From assembly GCA_007258455.2 (NCBI GenBank), contig VDFB02321270.1, positions 22,233-86,232 on the forward strand: DNA of 64,000 nucleotides, in the 5' to 3' direction. The DNA comes from Sequoia sempervirens (taxonomy: Eukaryota; Streptophyta; Pinopsida; Cupressales; Cupressaceae). The notes under the pieces were generated by a model. The model saw nothing but the letters and a program-made list of their open reading frames with translations. It was not told the DNA's origin and ran no database searches. The translations under genes and the position numbers were made by a program. This document shows, in pieces, positions 23,519 through 36,636 of this stretch; position 1 is the stretch's first letter; each line of letters starts with the position of its first letter.

Positions 23519-23759
23519 CTGAGTTTACTATGATGGTGTCGATCGATGCTGGGAAAATGACCTTTTTTTTTGTTTGTATTGATGGTAATGGATATGATCT
23601 TTTTTCATCTTTGTAATATTCGGTTACGATTTTCATGGCAAAAAGATAGATATGTTGGCGATTACAAGGCTGACATGGTAGCAATTGTTTTTCTCGATGA
23701 GAATGTTAAAATTCTTTATGACCTATATTCGATTGTATTACAGAGTCCATACAATTAAA

Positions 23760-26700
23760 AGACTTTAATATTAGGTTTTGATCATCTTTTTCTAGGTATT
23801 CATGATTTCCTAAGAAATGGCTGAATAATTAAAAGACTTAAGTATTAATTATTGATCATGTTTTTAGCTATTCCTGTCATTCACGACCTCCTAAGAATAT
23901 CTGAACAATTAAAAGAATTTAGTATTAGTTATGGCCATCATTTTAGGTATTCTCGCTCATTCATTATCTCCTCAGTTATTTTATTGTAATGTAAATGTTC
24001 CTTACAATATTAATAATGTGAATACTCTGTCACAATAAAATGCCAAATTGTCCCGATAATACTCCAGAGCCAAAAATCCAAATCTACCAAATTTGAAACT
24101 AATTCGATTTGATATCCTCCGTCGATTTAATATTCATCAACGGTTCGCGATTACCTTGAAATTCGTTCGGATTGCTATTAATTGAAGATGCACTCAAAGC
24201 TTTCTGGGATGAATCTACACCTCACATTGCCCGATCATTCAGCTTCTTTAGTTAACGCCGATGCTTAAAGAGCTCCGCCCCCCTTCTGCTTTTTCAAGAA
24301 TGGCGTGCAGACCTGGGTTGTCTTATTTTACTTCCTGTCTATGTTATTTGTGATTCCTTTTTATTTTATGCTATAAGAGGTCAATGCACCGCACCGCTAT
24401 AAAATGGCTTTTCGCAGTAAAAAAAAATCGACCAAAATTTGCTTGGCCTTTGGATTTGCTTTATATTAACTTTCTTTTTCAAATTTTGATAAGTTTAAAG
24501 AAAGGTTAATGTGGAGAAGAAATATTGGCTACAATCTTTTGTAGAGTTAGAAAAACTTGATGCAAGAGGGTACTCCTCTCTTTCAAAAATTACATACATA
24601 TTTAAAATTCAATTTCACAACATAAAGGACAATTGATAACAATAAAATTTCATTTTATTCAATTCATCATCAAACGAACTTATTACAAGAATTTTAATTC
24701 TAACCTTCAATGGCATCTCTTACACTTTCAATCTGCTTCTCCTCAATTTGGGACAACAATCTCTTCTTTTTATTTTCACCTGCACAAATTATTGTTTGAT
24801 CTTCTTAATTAATTAAAATCTCTTCTGTATGAAGCTCCCTATAAGACTCATTCTTGACATCTAAAACCAAATGCATGCAGCCCTTCACCAAATTCTCTCC
24901 TCACCGTGACATTGCCTCCTCTTCTTTTTTTCTATTTTGCAAGCTAATGAATGGATGCAACATTTTCATTTCTTGTATTCTTTCTTTTTTTTTCCTCTTT
25001 TTGTTTTTAATTTAAAACTTCAAGTTTTGGTGCAAACTGGAAATTTTAACTAAAAGAGTAAAAAAAAATTCTTTCAATTTTGAACACTATCATATCTGAT
25101 TCTTATAAAAAATCATAGTCATTTAATGAATTAGAGAAATTGGTGAATAAACAAATTTCAAAAATGTTTGATTCCATTGCGATAATAATCCCTTTCCAAA
25201 TTAATTCAAAGAAGACAAAATATGCCAATTTGATGTAAACGGGTGTCAACAAGCAAAATACTCAAAGTTCTCCAGTTTGCTCAAAAATTGGCAAGTAGGG
25301 TTGAGATGATGTCTTCAGGTCCTCTACCAAACAATTTCACTCCAAACTTCATCAATTTTGAAAAATTAAAGTTTCCCTAAATTGGCAACACACTTTTGGC
25401 ATTAAAAATACAAATTTTCAGCATTAATTTCTCCCAAGCAATGAAAGATATAACTTGATATTTTCTCACATTCAACAAGGTGTCTTGAAGAATGTCCCTG
25501 CAAAAGGAATTTTTACTTGATTCCTTATGGATTTTCTATAAATAATTTTCAAAAACTACCTGTGGAGGCTAAAAACACCCTTTAAGCAAAAACTTCAAAT
25601 TGACAGTTTGACTACATATTTGAGTTCCTTATGCTAAGAGATGTCAAACATGACTGAAACAAACTAAAACTAGAACAAACAACTAACATTCTTCTTGGGT
25701 GATGCCGGTTACACATGCACCCAGATGCTCCTTCATTAAAAATACATCAAGATTATCAATTACATTAAATTTAATGATGATCACTATTTTAAAGAGTGAA
25801 CAAATAGAAAGTTTAAATTTTAATAGATTGTGGCTACTTTCTAATCATGAACCCCTAATCTTAAAAAATTGCATCGTAAAATGTGTAATGTACATGTAAT
25901 TAGATTAGATTGAATGACAATCACTCACTCAGAAAGAAAACAAGAGTTGGGATAATGAACAATAAATGTGAATCCCTCCAATCTAAATATGTCAATTCCT
26001 TGCAAGGTTGAAATTTTAATTGAGTCTAACAAGAGTTAATGCTTTCCCTCAATCCAATAATAGTCATAGAGCCAAAAGGGCTACTGTGGAATCAAATTCA
26101 TACTCCAACATAGAAACTCTAACTAATTTTTTTAAAAGAATGATGATGGTCCTCTCTAATATATAGATTATAGTGATCTTATATTTCAACATTCCTCTAA
26201 CAAGGAACTTTTCAAATTTTTTTTTTTGATCTAGATGGAACCAAAAGAGATGATCACTTTTAGAAAGTTGAAAACCAATAAATATAATATGTAATAGAGG
26301 AATTCAATGTTTAATATTTAAAACATTATGTTCATAACTTTTTCCCTATTAGTAGATAAGATCAAATGTATTTTTTATTTTATTTTATTTATCACTTTTT
26401 AAATTTTATTTAAATTTTCTTTCCTATTTAAAATATATTTAAATAAGAAAGGAGAGGTAAAAATATAAAATATAAATGATTACAAGAACTAATTTAAAAT
26501 AAGTATCAAGAATGAAAAAAATAGACCACAAAGAACCTAGAAATATGTCTAAGTAGCTCACTAGTTAGGATGCTAGTTCATTACAATGTCATCTAACTAT
26601 CATGTTATCATCTAATCCAATTCTAGATCTTACTTGCATTACAAAGGGTAAAGATGCACAATAATGTATAATGGAAATGTAGAGCAAGGTTCAAAACTAT

Positions 26701-29700
26701 GAAAACTATTTTAAACCTTTCTATTAAAATGATAAAATGAAATTCAAACCTCCCTAAGTTTGTCTTTTTAATAAAAATTGTTAGCTAAGATATAGAGAAA
26801 TGGGATGATTGCAAATGAGTAAAAAAAAAATGTTCAAACCATTGATTTGGTGTTTTGACTTCCATAGCTAATCAACAGAATAAAGGAAATAGGATAACTT
26901 TGTGCTCTTAATTCCCTTGTGTGCCTTTAATTAAAAATATTAATACAAAAATAATATATGATTGATTAAATTCCTAGTCTAGGAGTGAATAACACCCAAG
27001 TGCATGTGGATAAGGATAGAGAGGACATGAAACTTTCAAGATGTGAACAATGGTATTGTGAACACCAAAATATTGCAATAAATAATAGTAACAAATAAAA
27101 TAAAATAATTATTTGAACAAAATCACTTGAAACACCAAGAATGGAGGAGAAAATCATTGAAATTATAATGTATATATTCACTAGTTGTGAGAAATAATGT
27201 AGTAGTTGTGGTGACTAGTTGTGAGACATAATGTAATAGTTGTTATTGTACATGTTGATATCTATGATTATTCTTTTTACTGCATGGTTTTGATTATTAG
27301 TCACACTTTTGTTTGAGTGTTGATTGGTAGAATTGACCTGCCTTGTTCTATTTTTAGATTTGACATTACCCATGTGCAAGGGAAGTTTCATAATGTGTAT
27401 GTTTTTCAATGACAAGTTCTATATATAGAGCTTGTGATTGAAATTTATGAGTTGGATATGTTGTTGGAAATAGTTCTACCCATTTTTTTGATACCTTGGA
27501 GGTATACATGATTGGATATATTAGCATTAGTTATGGTTTATATTTCTTATCATTTGGTATTTTTTCTTTGACAATTACTTAGGAATATTTGTTACCATTG
27601 GATTCAGTGTTTGTTTTTAGATATCAATGTGATCCAATATTCATAATTTTATGTGACAATTAATGTGGAATCTCTTTCCATATTGGATCTTATCTTTATT
27701 TCATTGGCATAATGGAGGGTGACAGATTTCTTATTTGATATGATGGTCATCCTGGTTATTTTTGTTGATATATTAATGGAGAACATTGAGAATTTATATT
27801 TCTTTACTATACATGTTGGCTTTATCAATTAACCCCTCAATGTTTGAGTTAATTTATATCCCTTATATAATTTATATAACATGTGTAATAATGTTGATAA
27901 AATGTGTGTTGAATACCTTGCATATTGTTTTAAAAATAAAATTAATATTCATTTATGGCACACCTAGGAAATTTAGGGATGCATGCATCACATGAGTTGG
28001 ACATTATTTGGTTCAATTTCTATGTTGTATGTAACATTGGGAAAAATATTTAATGCGAGTTACACATTAGGAAAATATTTAATATTGGAAAAACTTAGTA
28101 TCAAAAAATGAGGGGAGTCATGGGTTTGTAAGCTAATGGTATTAGGCACTTGATTTATGTAATACCACTTGGTTGTTTGGTGCAAGATTGTTTCTATAAA
28201 AGAAATCATGTTTGTAGTTTTTGAGGTTGGTTGATTTTTATTGATCTCTTTTCTAGAGTGTATATGTTATTCATGATATGAGATGTGTGGTTGCATAGTT
28301 ATCCACGATACTTGGATACATTTAGGATGCACTAGAGGAGATTGATGTTTTATAAATATTCATTGTTAAATAATACATTCTAGATGCTTTTAGACGATGA
28401 TTTTTTTTATAATGAGGGTTTTCCTAGAGTATATCTTGTGTAATCTCATGACATGTCTTTGATCTTAACATTATGGTTATTCTATAAACATGTATACATT
28501 ATTTATTCTCTTAAGGTTATGTAAGAAACAATTTGATTAACCAATTGCTTTCCTAACAAGAACATGTTGATGACGATAATTATAACTTAAAACTCTTATT
28601 TGATCAAATAAAATAAACTAAACTAACTACATAGAATAACCTTATACACCACAAGCTACAACTACTCTCTACTTGAATAATTATCACATTAGCAAACCCA
28701 AGAACAGGATAAAATCAACCGTACAAGCATAGATATATAAATGGTATTTGATTGGATTATATGGGAAATTAAATAGGGAATAAAATCAACCCTACTATGT
28801 ACAAAAACTCATGCAAGAGTAACTTCTTGTAGTGGATTCAACTAACACTGAATTTCTAAACAACCTATAAACAACCTTTTTCAACATTTGTCTTATAACT
28901 CCAAAGGGAAAGAGAAGTTCCCATGGAAAGAAACATGTTTAAGAAGGTGTTAAGAGAACCTATCATTTGAGTAACATGGTTGTATTGGGAGAGTCAGCCA
29001 AACATAGAGAGAAGGAGTTAGTGAAGTCTATGATAGAGGCAAGAAGGTGGAATAAGTATAATCAGGCCTACATGGGATGACATACTTCTCCCATTGAAAT
29101 CTCAGCTGGTCCCTCAGATAGTGAGGATGAAACAAATTATGGCTACCACTAATACTTACTCACCATGGCTACTTTGATTTACTCTGATGAAGATGAAGTG
29201 GTGATTTCTCTTGTTTCTACAAAGACATGAAATGGATGTGTGTACTCTAGTTCTCACTAAGTATGATTGCATCTTGGTCCTGGTTTTTTTTATATGATAA
29301 TATTGCCTTGGTGGCATTTTAGTCATTCTCAGCTTTTGTTGGTTTCGTCCTTGGTGTGAACTTGGAGGCCTTTGAGCTAGTATGAGGGAGAATCTTTTTT
29401 CTTGACATGGACGTGGATTTTGGAAGTTGTTGCAATGACTACCGATACCTTTTGATGGTTTGGTTTATCTCCTTCGACAAGTCATGTAGAACTCTATTTT
29501 TGGTTTCCCCTTTTTGCAAATGATTACATGTAGTTCCAATTAGTATTAATAGTCTAGTTGTCTAAGTGTGGCATTCATGATACATAAAAACAATTTGTTT
29601 ACATAGAATTGAATTTCAGAATGCATCACATTAGATCAACCTCTATGCTTTGCGAAAACATATTGATCTGGCAATACTAATTGATGTTATCTTAATTTTC

Positions 29701-30780
29701 ATACTTTTGGACAATATTCTTACTCCATACTATAGTGAAGAGACAATTTATTCAAAACGTGACCTTGAACTTGAAAATGAGGATGGAATCTCAATTATCT
29801 TTTACGTGCAAAAGATCTTTCCAGGTTTGGTTCATGTTTTGGAATGTTCCAATATTAGATCACATTGATCTAAAAATGCCTGGCACAAATTCAAACTTAT
29901 TGTATTTAAGAAGATGAATGGAGTAACTTATTGTTTTCCTACAGGAAAAATTTTCTCACACTGTTGGTTATCTTAGAGGAAGAATTCAACTCCCTCCATA
30001 ATCTTATCAAAATCTCGAAAGAATATGCTATGCTCAAGATGATTTGGAAATCTTGTCATTCATCAATAACAAAGTACATGATTTAGTGGATTGTTACAAT
30101 GAAAGGTTATCAGCCTTTGAGAGGACTAGACATATGCACACAACAAGAAGAAAGTTCCCACTCTAAAGTAGAATTGTCTATTCCAGACAATTGAGTCAAC
30201 TCATTGTCAAGCTACCTTGCCATGCTCGAAAGAGTTATAACAGTAGTTGGGTATTTCCACTAGATTTTAGGGATATGGTTGGTCATAACAGTCGTTCAAC
30301 TTGCTCAATATTTCATATTTTATAAGAATTGACTTGGATAGAGAAAATCATGGATCAATTCAAATAAATCAGTTAATGGTGTATGAGGCAAGTTGCCACA
30401 TACAGGATGGTCGATCCAGTTGGTAGGAAAATATTAACATTTTCTCGCACCATGTTATGATGTGCGTGTTGCTCATGATTATACGAACAATTTTATAAAC
30501 TATAAATAAAAAAAATACTTATTGGCATTCACTTTTTGAATTTGAATTAGGGCACATTCTTTTCTTTGTTTTTCTATAAACATTATGCTTTACATATTCT
30601 ACAATTGTTCATTGCTCCTAGCTTCAAAATCATTGATAATTTATGTCATAATTTTTCCACCGCATTTGGAAAAATAAAAGTAAAAAATCCAGCAAACAAG
30701 AGGACGACGAGAATCTAGAAACATTGAATGTTGAAAACCACACTAAAAAAATATTTAAAATAAATTCTTTTTTTAATACA
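23760..30780. other. Long AT-rich region with no supportable gene
   Basis: About 7 kb of AT-rich sequence. A short GC-richer patch at about 24110-24310 (with GAAATTCGTTCGG) could be an exon or terminal-repeat remnant but has no clear frame. Segments near 24660-25690 and 29000-30420 contain scattered coding-like runs broken by stops. They resemble long-dead repeats, but no diagnostic motif is visible. The SINE-like element at 26545-26650 is listed separately. Confidence 0.45.
26545..26650 (+). repeat. tRNA-derived SINE-like segment
   Basis: AAGTAGCTCACTAGTTAGGA fits the D-arm and A-box of a tRNA-like SINE head (the AGTAGCTCAGTGGTTAGAGC type). GATGCTAGTTC follows and, about 35 bases on, AATCCAATTCTAGATC may be a degraded B-box region. 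Boundaries are uncertain. Confidence 0.4.
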
Positions 30781-30789
30781 TTTTTTCAT

Positions 30790-30985
30790 ATTGTCTCTAA
30801 AGTGACAAAAGTGAAATTGTCTCTAAAGTGACAAAAATACTTATGTTTCATATTGTCTGTATAGTGACAATTTTTTAAGATAATAATTTGAGACACTTGC
30901 TTAAAAACAATATTTAAGACAATACACAAGTTTTTTTTGTCTTAAGTTAAGACAATTTACTCAAAAATTGTCTTAAACCCCCCCT
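30790..30985. repeat. Cluster of GACAA/TTGTC motifs and palindromes
   Basis: The 21 bp unit ATTGTCTCTAAAGTGACAAA (plus A) occurs at 30790 and 30816, with a third diverged copy near 30852. Each unit is itself an imperfect palindrome. TTGTCTTAA G TTAAGACAA at 30937-30955 is a perfect palindrome, and another TTGTCTTAAA follows near 30966. Dense motifs in both orientations resemble subterminal transposase-binding repeats of a cut-and-paste DNA transposon end. No matching partner terminus was found in the window. Confidence 0.5.
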
Positions 30986-31199
30986 CTATGTAGTAGAGTA
31001 TATATTATGCATTATTAATAATAATATAGGATATTATAAATACTAGAAATAACAAATATATGTTACAAACACATATCCATTTTTCCTAACAAAACCAATA
31101 GGCTCAATATTTACCTCAAGGTTTGGCTTGGGGGTGCCATACCCAGAAAGTCAACTAAAAAGTTGTGTCTACAAAATTTCCTTAGTTTTCTAAAGTTTT

Positions 31200-31626
31200 C
31201 CCTTGTGGCTAAAATCTTTTTTTATCTGAATTTGATGAAACAAAAAGGGTTTATTGAACAAATTGTCAGTTCCCACCAATATAAGATATTCCTTGCTTTT
31301 AAAATTTTAATAGATAATTATTATTGATTTTCTACATACATTACAACTAAAGCACTGATTGATAGGTCGATTGAAAAACTTCTATAATTTTCAAACTATT
31401 TCACATTTTTTGAATTTGAAGGATGTGTACATTCTATGCTTCTCATACTATAGGATAAAAAAATAAAATTGAATTTCATAATTTTTTGACCAAGTTATGG
31501 TGGTCATAAAAACACATTTTAATGACTTTGAAATGTTCTAATAAAAAAATCATAACTAGATATTTACTTGCAAAAAAATAATTAAAAAATGTGGCACATC
31601 TAGGTATGTGTCCTCTACTTATATTG

Positions 31627-31671
<45 letters not shown>

Positions 31672-31955
31672 TTGTACTTAGGTTGGTCAAGCATGTACAC
31701 CTACTTTTTATCTTTTTCCTAAAAAATTAGTACTACTGTATTGAAATTTTAAATTTTCACAAAATAGATTTACTTTATTCCATAAAAAGACTAGTAGCTT
31801 TGAAACTACATTCAATTTGCTACAAATTATGTTCTTACATATTTTTCAAATTATGTTAATAACCTATTCAAATTTTTATGTCAAGTTGCCTAACTTTGTT
31901 TTTTTGAATTTTCATTCCAACTTAAGGACCTAGTTTGGACCCCAATGATCCTACA
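31200..31955 (+). repeat. Dispersed repeat, copy 1 (same family as 61626-62330)
   Basis: It matches 61626-62330 in the same orientation over about 700 bp. Shared blocks include CTGATTGATAGGT, CACATTTTTTGAAT, GAATTTCATAA, ACCTACTTTTTATCTTTTTC (or variant) and a Leu/Ser-poor tail with TTGCCTAACT. Copies differ by many substitutions and by a TA microsatellite present here. Nothing coding is visible. On the minus strand, copy 2 sits directly upstream of a decayed reading frame, so the family may be an LTR or leader region of that element. Confidence 0.65.
31627..31669. repeat. TA microsatellite
   Basis: An uninterrupted (TA)n run of about 40 bases inside the dispersed repeat; it is absent at the corresponding place in the other copy. 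Confidence 0.9.
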
Positions 31956-32389
31956 CTGACACATTAATTATAGTTATTAATGATGAAAGATGCTTTCGAA
32001 TAAACTAACATCTGCAATGAAGGATTTTTCAACCCATAGTAAAAGGAGAACCTGTAGCAGAAGGATGTTGATCCACCACAGTCAAAGGAGGGGAGCAGCT
32101 ACAACACATGCATTTTTTAAAGCTAATGCAAGTGATGGTTAAAGAGTCTCCATCTTTCAACTTTATGCTATTATTAATCATGGATGAAAGAAGAGACTTG
32201 TACCAACAATGGTCAGTGACTTGCAATAAGTTTTTCCTTATTAGGCATGTCTTCAGTTATAAGCATCGTCTTATTCGATGTAGAGTACTTGATATGATTC
32301 TTACACTCTTATCTCCACTAGCCATTATTTACTTCTAAAATAAGACCTAGTCCTCTTCCTATTTTTTCGAGAGAGTTGGCAGTTGCTTA

Positions 32390-33128
32390 TAGTTTGTTTT
32401 CAGTCCAAGAATAATGGGACTCTCACAAATCCTATATATATGTTTGATCTTGTGAGAGATCAAGCTAGCTAGATATTCTATAAATGAATATCTAACTACA
32501 AGTATTGTAAATCATATACTATATTCTTAAGTTTTGTATGTTCGAATTGCAATAAAGAAGAATTGTATATTTTTCATGAATCTCAGAATTAGGACTTGAA
32601 GAACATTGTGGAATTGCAACAACTCAAGCATGGGCCACTTGAGGTACTGCAACATCTATTGTAGTTAAGATTATCAGTTTTCGTAGAATAAATTTCTAAT
32701 TTATATTAATTTTATGATTTATAGTCTGTTGAGTTGTTGAATAAACAATTAATTGTCACTGAATTAAACTACAACATAGTGATCCATTAAGTTACTATCT
32801 ACATGTAAGAATACTTACCTATAGCAATTGCTATAGTTACCCACAACATATGTTATTTATATAAATTTGTTTCTAGATATAGTTATTTGTATTATATTTC
32901 TTTCAATTAGATGTATTTTTTCTACTTTCTATACACAATTGATTAGGAGGCTTAGAATTCTTAGTTGGACATATAATGCTAGCATCATCTCAAGATTATG
33001 ATTGCCTGGTTGAAAATTTAATGAAGCGCCTCTAAGACAATGAATTTCTTAATACAAGATTTGTTGGTCCAGTAAGTTGTGTGTATGTGATCTACACCAA
33101 TTTTGGTTGAACATAGGGGAGATCTACA
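32390..33128 (+). repeat. Probable 5' LTR (3' part) of a truncated retrotransposon
   Basis: The segment ends CTACA two bases before a degenerate TTTGGCATCATTGTTGGGGA primer-binding site. It contains a TATA-like box (CCTATATATATG, about 32431-32442) and a possible polyadenylation signal (AATAAAGAAG, about 32551). The left boundary is not visible and no matching 3' LTR was found, so the extent is approximate. Confidence 0.5.
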
Positions 33129-33132
33129 TTTT

Positions 33133-33150
33133 TGGCATCATTGTTGGGGA
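33133..33150 (+). promoter_or_regulatory. Degenerate primer-binding site of the TGGCGCCGTTGCCGGGG type
   Basis: TGGCATCATTGTTGGGGA differs from TGGCGCCGTTGCCGGGGA, the site used by Athila-type plant gypsy elements, by C-to-T and G-to-A changes only. This is what decay of a methylated site would give. It is followed about 430 bp later by gag-like coding sequence. Confidence 0.6.
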
Positions 33151-33581
33151 TGATGTTAAAATTCAAAATTGATTGAGCATGTTTTAGTTCATTTATATTT
33201 CAACACAAGATAGGAATTTTTCATTTGCAACAACTAGGATTGGTAGAATTTACAAATCAACCTTGAACTACTTACTAACAGTGTTCAATAAAATCTACTT
33301 AAGCTCAAGTTACTATTGCATACGATAATAGAGAGATGTTTTGGGAAGATTTCAGGCTCAAATTAGAATAATAAATTTAAAAATATTGGTACAAGTGAGG
33401 AACTAGCACCATCAAAGGGACTAGTTGAGGGATCAATGATATAGAATTATCCCTCACCACTATAGTTATTTTGGACCTTCGCAAAGTCCCCATAAGGCAT
33501 CTTGACATTATGGTAGAAGAGGCGGTGGACAACCCAACAAAGCTTGTTATGTTTGAATTCCCAATTACAAATCATGAATGA

Positions 33582-34290
33582 GTGGTTTCCTTGAAAAATA
33601 TACCTCCTTCGACCTTGACCAATTTCTACGAGTTAATCATAGAAAACCTAGATACATTCTTGTTTGATTTTGATGTTTTATGCAAAAGCTATGACTATAC
33701 CATAGACACTCATAGGTTGAAATTATTCTTACCCACGTTGAAAGATGTTGCTTTGCGATGGTTCATGGGCCTAAGAAGAAACACAATGCCAAATTGGGAA
33801 ACAATGAAGGATAAATTCTTGCAAAAGCACCAAGTTATATTATTGGGGAGTAGACATAAAAATAGATGGTATCTTTATAATGTCACAAAAGGAAGAAGAA
33901 CCACCTAAAGACTATATGGAGAGGTTCTAATTTTGCCTTCAGAAGTCACATCAGAATAGGCTCTCCCAGAGTCCCTAAAATTGGCATTTCTATGAGGAGA
34001 AAATGAAGATTGCATGGATGTATTAAACCTCATTGGATCAAGGGATATTTCTCAATTACCTTTTGAGGAAATCTTCCAAGTGTGCATAACTTATTTAAGA
34101 TCATATATGAAGAAGACCAAGGGTGCTAGAGCCTTCTCTTCCATCAAAACATCTATGAGTGTTTCTAATGTGGAACTCCACAACCTTCTATCCAATATGA
34201 AGGAAGATACAATTACCCATATAGCTACCCAATTAGACACTTTACACATCAAAAAGAAAAAAAGAGGAGGTAAAGGCTGCTCTCATTGAC
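33582..34290 (+). pseudogene. gag: gag remnant of the truncated gypsy element
   Basis: It reads FLPTLKDVALRWFMGLRRNT and NWETMKDKFLQKHQ, a plant retrotrans_gag capsid motif. A broken stretch follows in a shifted frame (PKDYMERF), then LNLIGSRDISQLPFEEIFQV and VELHNLLSNMKEDTITHIAT. At least two frame changes between about 33895 and 34010 and several stops disable it. After a Lys-rich end (34250-34290) a low-quality Gln/Asn/Pro-rich stretch runs to about 35000. Confidence 0.75.
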
Positions 34291-35369
34291 TATTGTCTAC
34301 ACTACCACCAAAAAAGGGTCAATTGTAAGTACAAAAAGATTGCTAACATTTCTGAGGAGAAGCAAGGGAAACCTAAATTTTGTACCCTAGAGGATGAAGA
34401 AGGCCAAGTGTTCTACATTGCTCAGCATGAACCATGGTAAAAAAGGTAAAGTGTTCCTCAAGATCCTTTGTCTTATAATTTATGTTCTTTCATGGGATCA
34501 ATTCAAATTTCCCTAACTAGAATAGTCAACCTTGGAATAACATGCCAAGTAAAACATGGCCAGCCTAATCATCTAGCTGGACTCCACAACAAGGGATGTG
34601 GCAAAAACAACCATATCAAGCCCCAATTACAATCCACAATGGTAGTCCTCTCATAAACCAATGTCCACCACAATGGCATGGAAACCAACAATGGTAGAAC
34701 CAAAATGTCAACAACCTGCAACCACAACAATCTTTGAAACAACAACTAGTCATAATGCAAAACCCAACCATACTTGCCCCAACACAACCAAGAGCACCAC
34801 AATTTCCTGCTCAACCTATACAAAAACCTAAAAATAAGCCTTTTCAACAAACTTATACTAACAAACCTATCTAATACCCAACCTATGGGGTTGAGACCTT
34901 TGTAATTTCCACCTACGTTCAAGAAGAATGCTTGCTAGACCAACATCTCCTCATATTACATAACTTATTGATGAGGAACCAATAATAGAAACTACCAGCA
35001 ATTCAATAAAATAACCTAAACAAAATAAGTCACACCTAAACATCTAGACATAACAAATAAGGAATCACCATTTCTAGAGAGACTAACAACTCAAAATTTT
35101 TATTTTGAACTTGAATTTAATTTTTTGAGTCAACTTAAGAATGTTTGTGTTAAAATACACTTGATCTATGCCATTAAAGAAGTGCCTATCTACACAAAAA
35201 ATGTGAGGGAATTATGCCTCAAAAAACCAAGAAGGAAAAGAAAGGACCCCTAGGATATCCATGTTTTAGGACAACTGGCTGACAATATGTTAGGCAATAT
35301 AGTTATCTCAAAGTATGCAGAGCCTGGGAGTCCTATTGTAGATGTATAGATTAATGACACAGTCATCTC

Positions 35370-35660
35370 AAGAATACTTTGATTGACTTAGGAGCAACAA
35401 TCAAAGTAATGACAAGAGAAATAATGCAAAAATTTCAACTGATGGATCTTAGACCAAAACCCACAGTCCTACAATTAGCAGATAGGTCAACAATCAAACC
35501 ATAGAGTATTATTGAGGATTTGGTCATCACACTAGATTCATTGGAATATCCAATAGACTTTATAGTTTTGCAGCCTAAAGCTAACCTTGAAGGATATCCC
35601 TTAACCTTAGGTAGACCATGGTTAGCCACATAAAACATATTTATTGAATGTAGATCTAGT
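35370..35660 (+). pseudogene. Retroviral-type aspartic protease remnant
   Basis: The frame reads TLIDLGATIKVMTREIMQKF, where LIDLGAT replaces the usual DLGA/DSGA active-site motif. PTVLQLADRSTIKP follows, then a TAG, EDLVITLDSLEYPIDFIVLQ and LTLGRPWLAT. The last run is the family's conserved LGRPFL-type C-terminal strand. Two in-frame stops are seen. No RT follows, so the element is truncated here, before about 36000. Confidence 0.75.
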
Positions 35661-35999
35661 ACAACATGATCATTTCTAATGGAAATGTGACAAAAAAAAT
35701 GGTCCTTTACTTGCCTGCACAACCATATGTAGAATTGGAACAAACTTTCTAGCCAACCTTGGAAGAAGATGACGAATACTCCCTGCAAACACTTAAGACT
35801 ATAGAACGAGGTCCAATGGTCAAAATTCAAGATGAAGATAAAATTCTCACCCATATCATACAAAACTCTTATGGTAGGGGCCGACAACAACACTATTGTT
35901 TAGCATGTTTGTGTTGCCCCTTGCATAATATTATACCTACAAATGCTATTGATGATCAACCTTTCTTGTCAATTTTTTTTTTTGAGTAGTTATTTATTC

Positions 36000-36545
36000 A
36001 AAATTATTTTTCAAATAGTAGGGATGTAGTCCCATGGAGGGGCTTCAAGAGCTATTTTTATGAAGTAGGGGGTCTCATGAGACAATTTTTTTTATTATAA
36101 GATAATTAGAATCTTTCCTCGATAAATAAGAGTCCTTACTTTCTAGCTTTCAAATTTAAGGGGGTACATTTGGAATGGGGTTATAAATTTCCCCCACTAG
36201 CTTTGAAGATTTTGTTGCTAGATTTAGATATTTGCATATAAATTTAGAGATAAATTTTGAAAGGAAAATTCTTGTTCAATCACACCTATTAAAATTTTTT
36301 ATGAACCCTTTAATAAAATAATTTTATAAAATACTTCATTTAAAAAAAATTATACATAAATTAGAAATATATCAAAATGATTTTATAAAAAATATTAAAA
36401 TTTTATCTTAAATATTCTTTTCATATAATAATTTAAATCATGATAACTTCAATATGGAAAGATTTTGATGAGACCTTTTACAAGGTACTCTCATACTATG
36501 ATTCCCTTCGCCCAGTTATTCTCCTTGGTAGTCATAAAAGATAGA
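36000..36545. other. AT-rich spacer, no gene seen
   Basis: Between the truncated gypsy element and the flank of the membrane-protein gene. TTTAAGGGGGTAC near 36157 looks like a polypurine tract, but no LTR start follows. Confidence 0.4.
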
Positions 36546-36557
36546 TGACTTTATTTA

Positions 36558-36636
36558 AACTTGGATGTGATCATCCAAGTTCCATCCAAATTTTAATGCA
36601 TAAACTTGGATGTGATGTCCCTATGCATCCAAGTTT
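36558..36636. promoter_or_regulatory. Two perfect hairpins in the original 5' flank of the three-TM gene
   Basis: AACTTGGATG-TGAT-CATCCAAGTT (36558-36581) is a perfect 10 bp stem with a 4-base loop. The same arms recur at 36602-36612 and 36626-36636 with an 11 bp stem and a 13-base loop. They lie upstream of a TATA-like AATATAAAAC (about 36638-36647). If the hAT is removed, this places them roughly 50-130 bp before the ATG of the gene now at 40217. A regulatory role is inferred from position only. Confidence 0.5.

Noticed and set aside
28120..28200. Possible tRNA or SINE head near TTGTAAGCTAATGGTATTAG
   Set aside because: It does not fit the A-box and B-box spacing well enough.
30980..31010. 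CACTA terminal inverted repeat near CTATGTAGTAG
   Set aside because: The required CACTA start is not present and no second end was found; only the subterminal motif cluster is reported.
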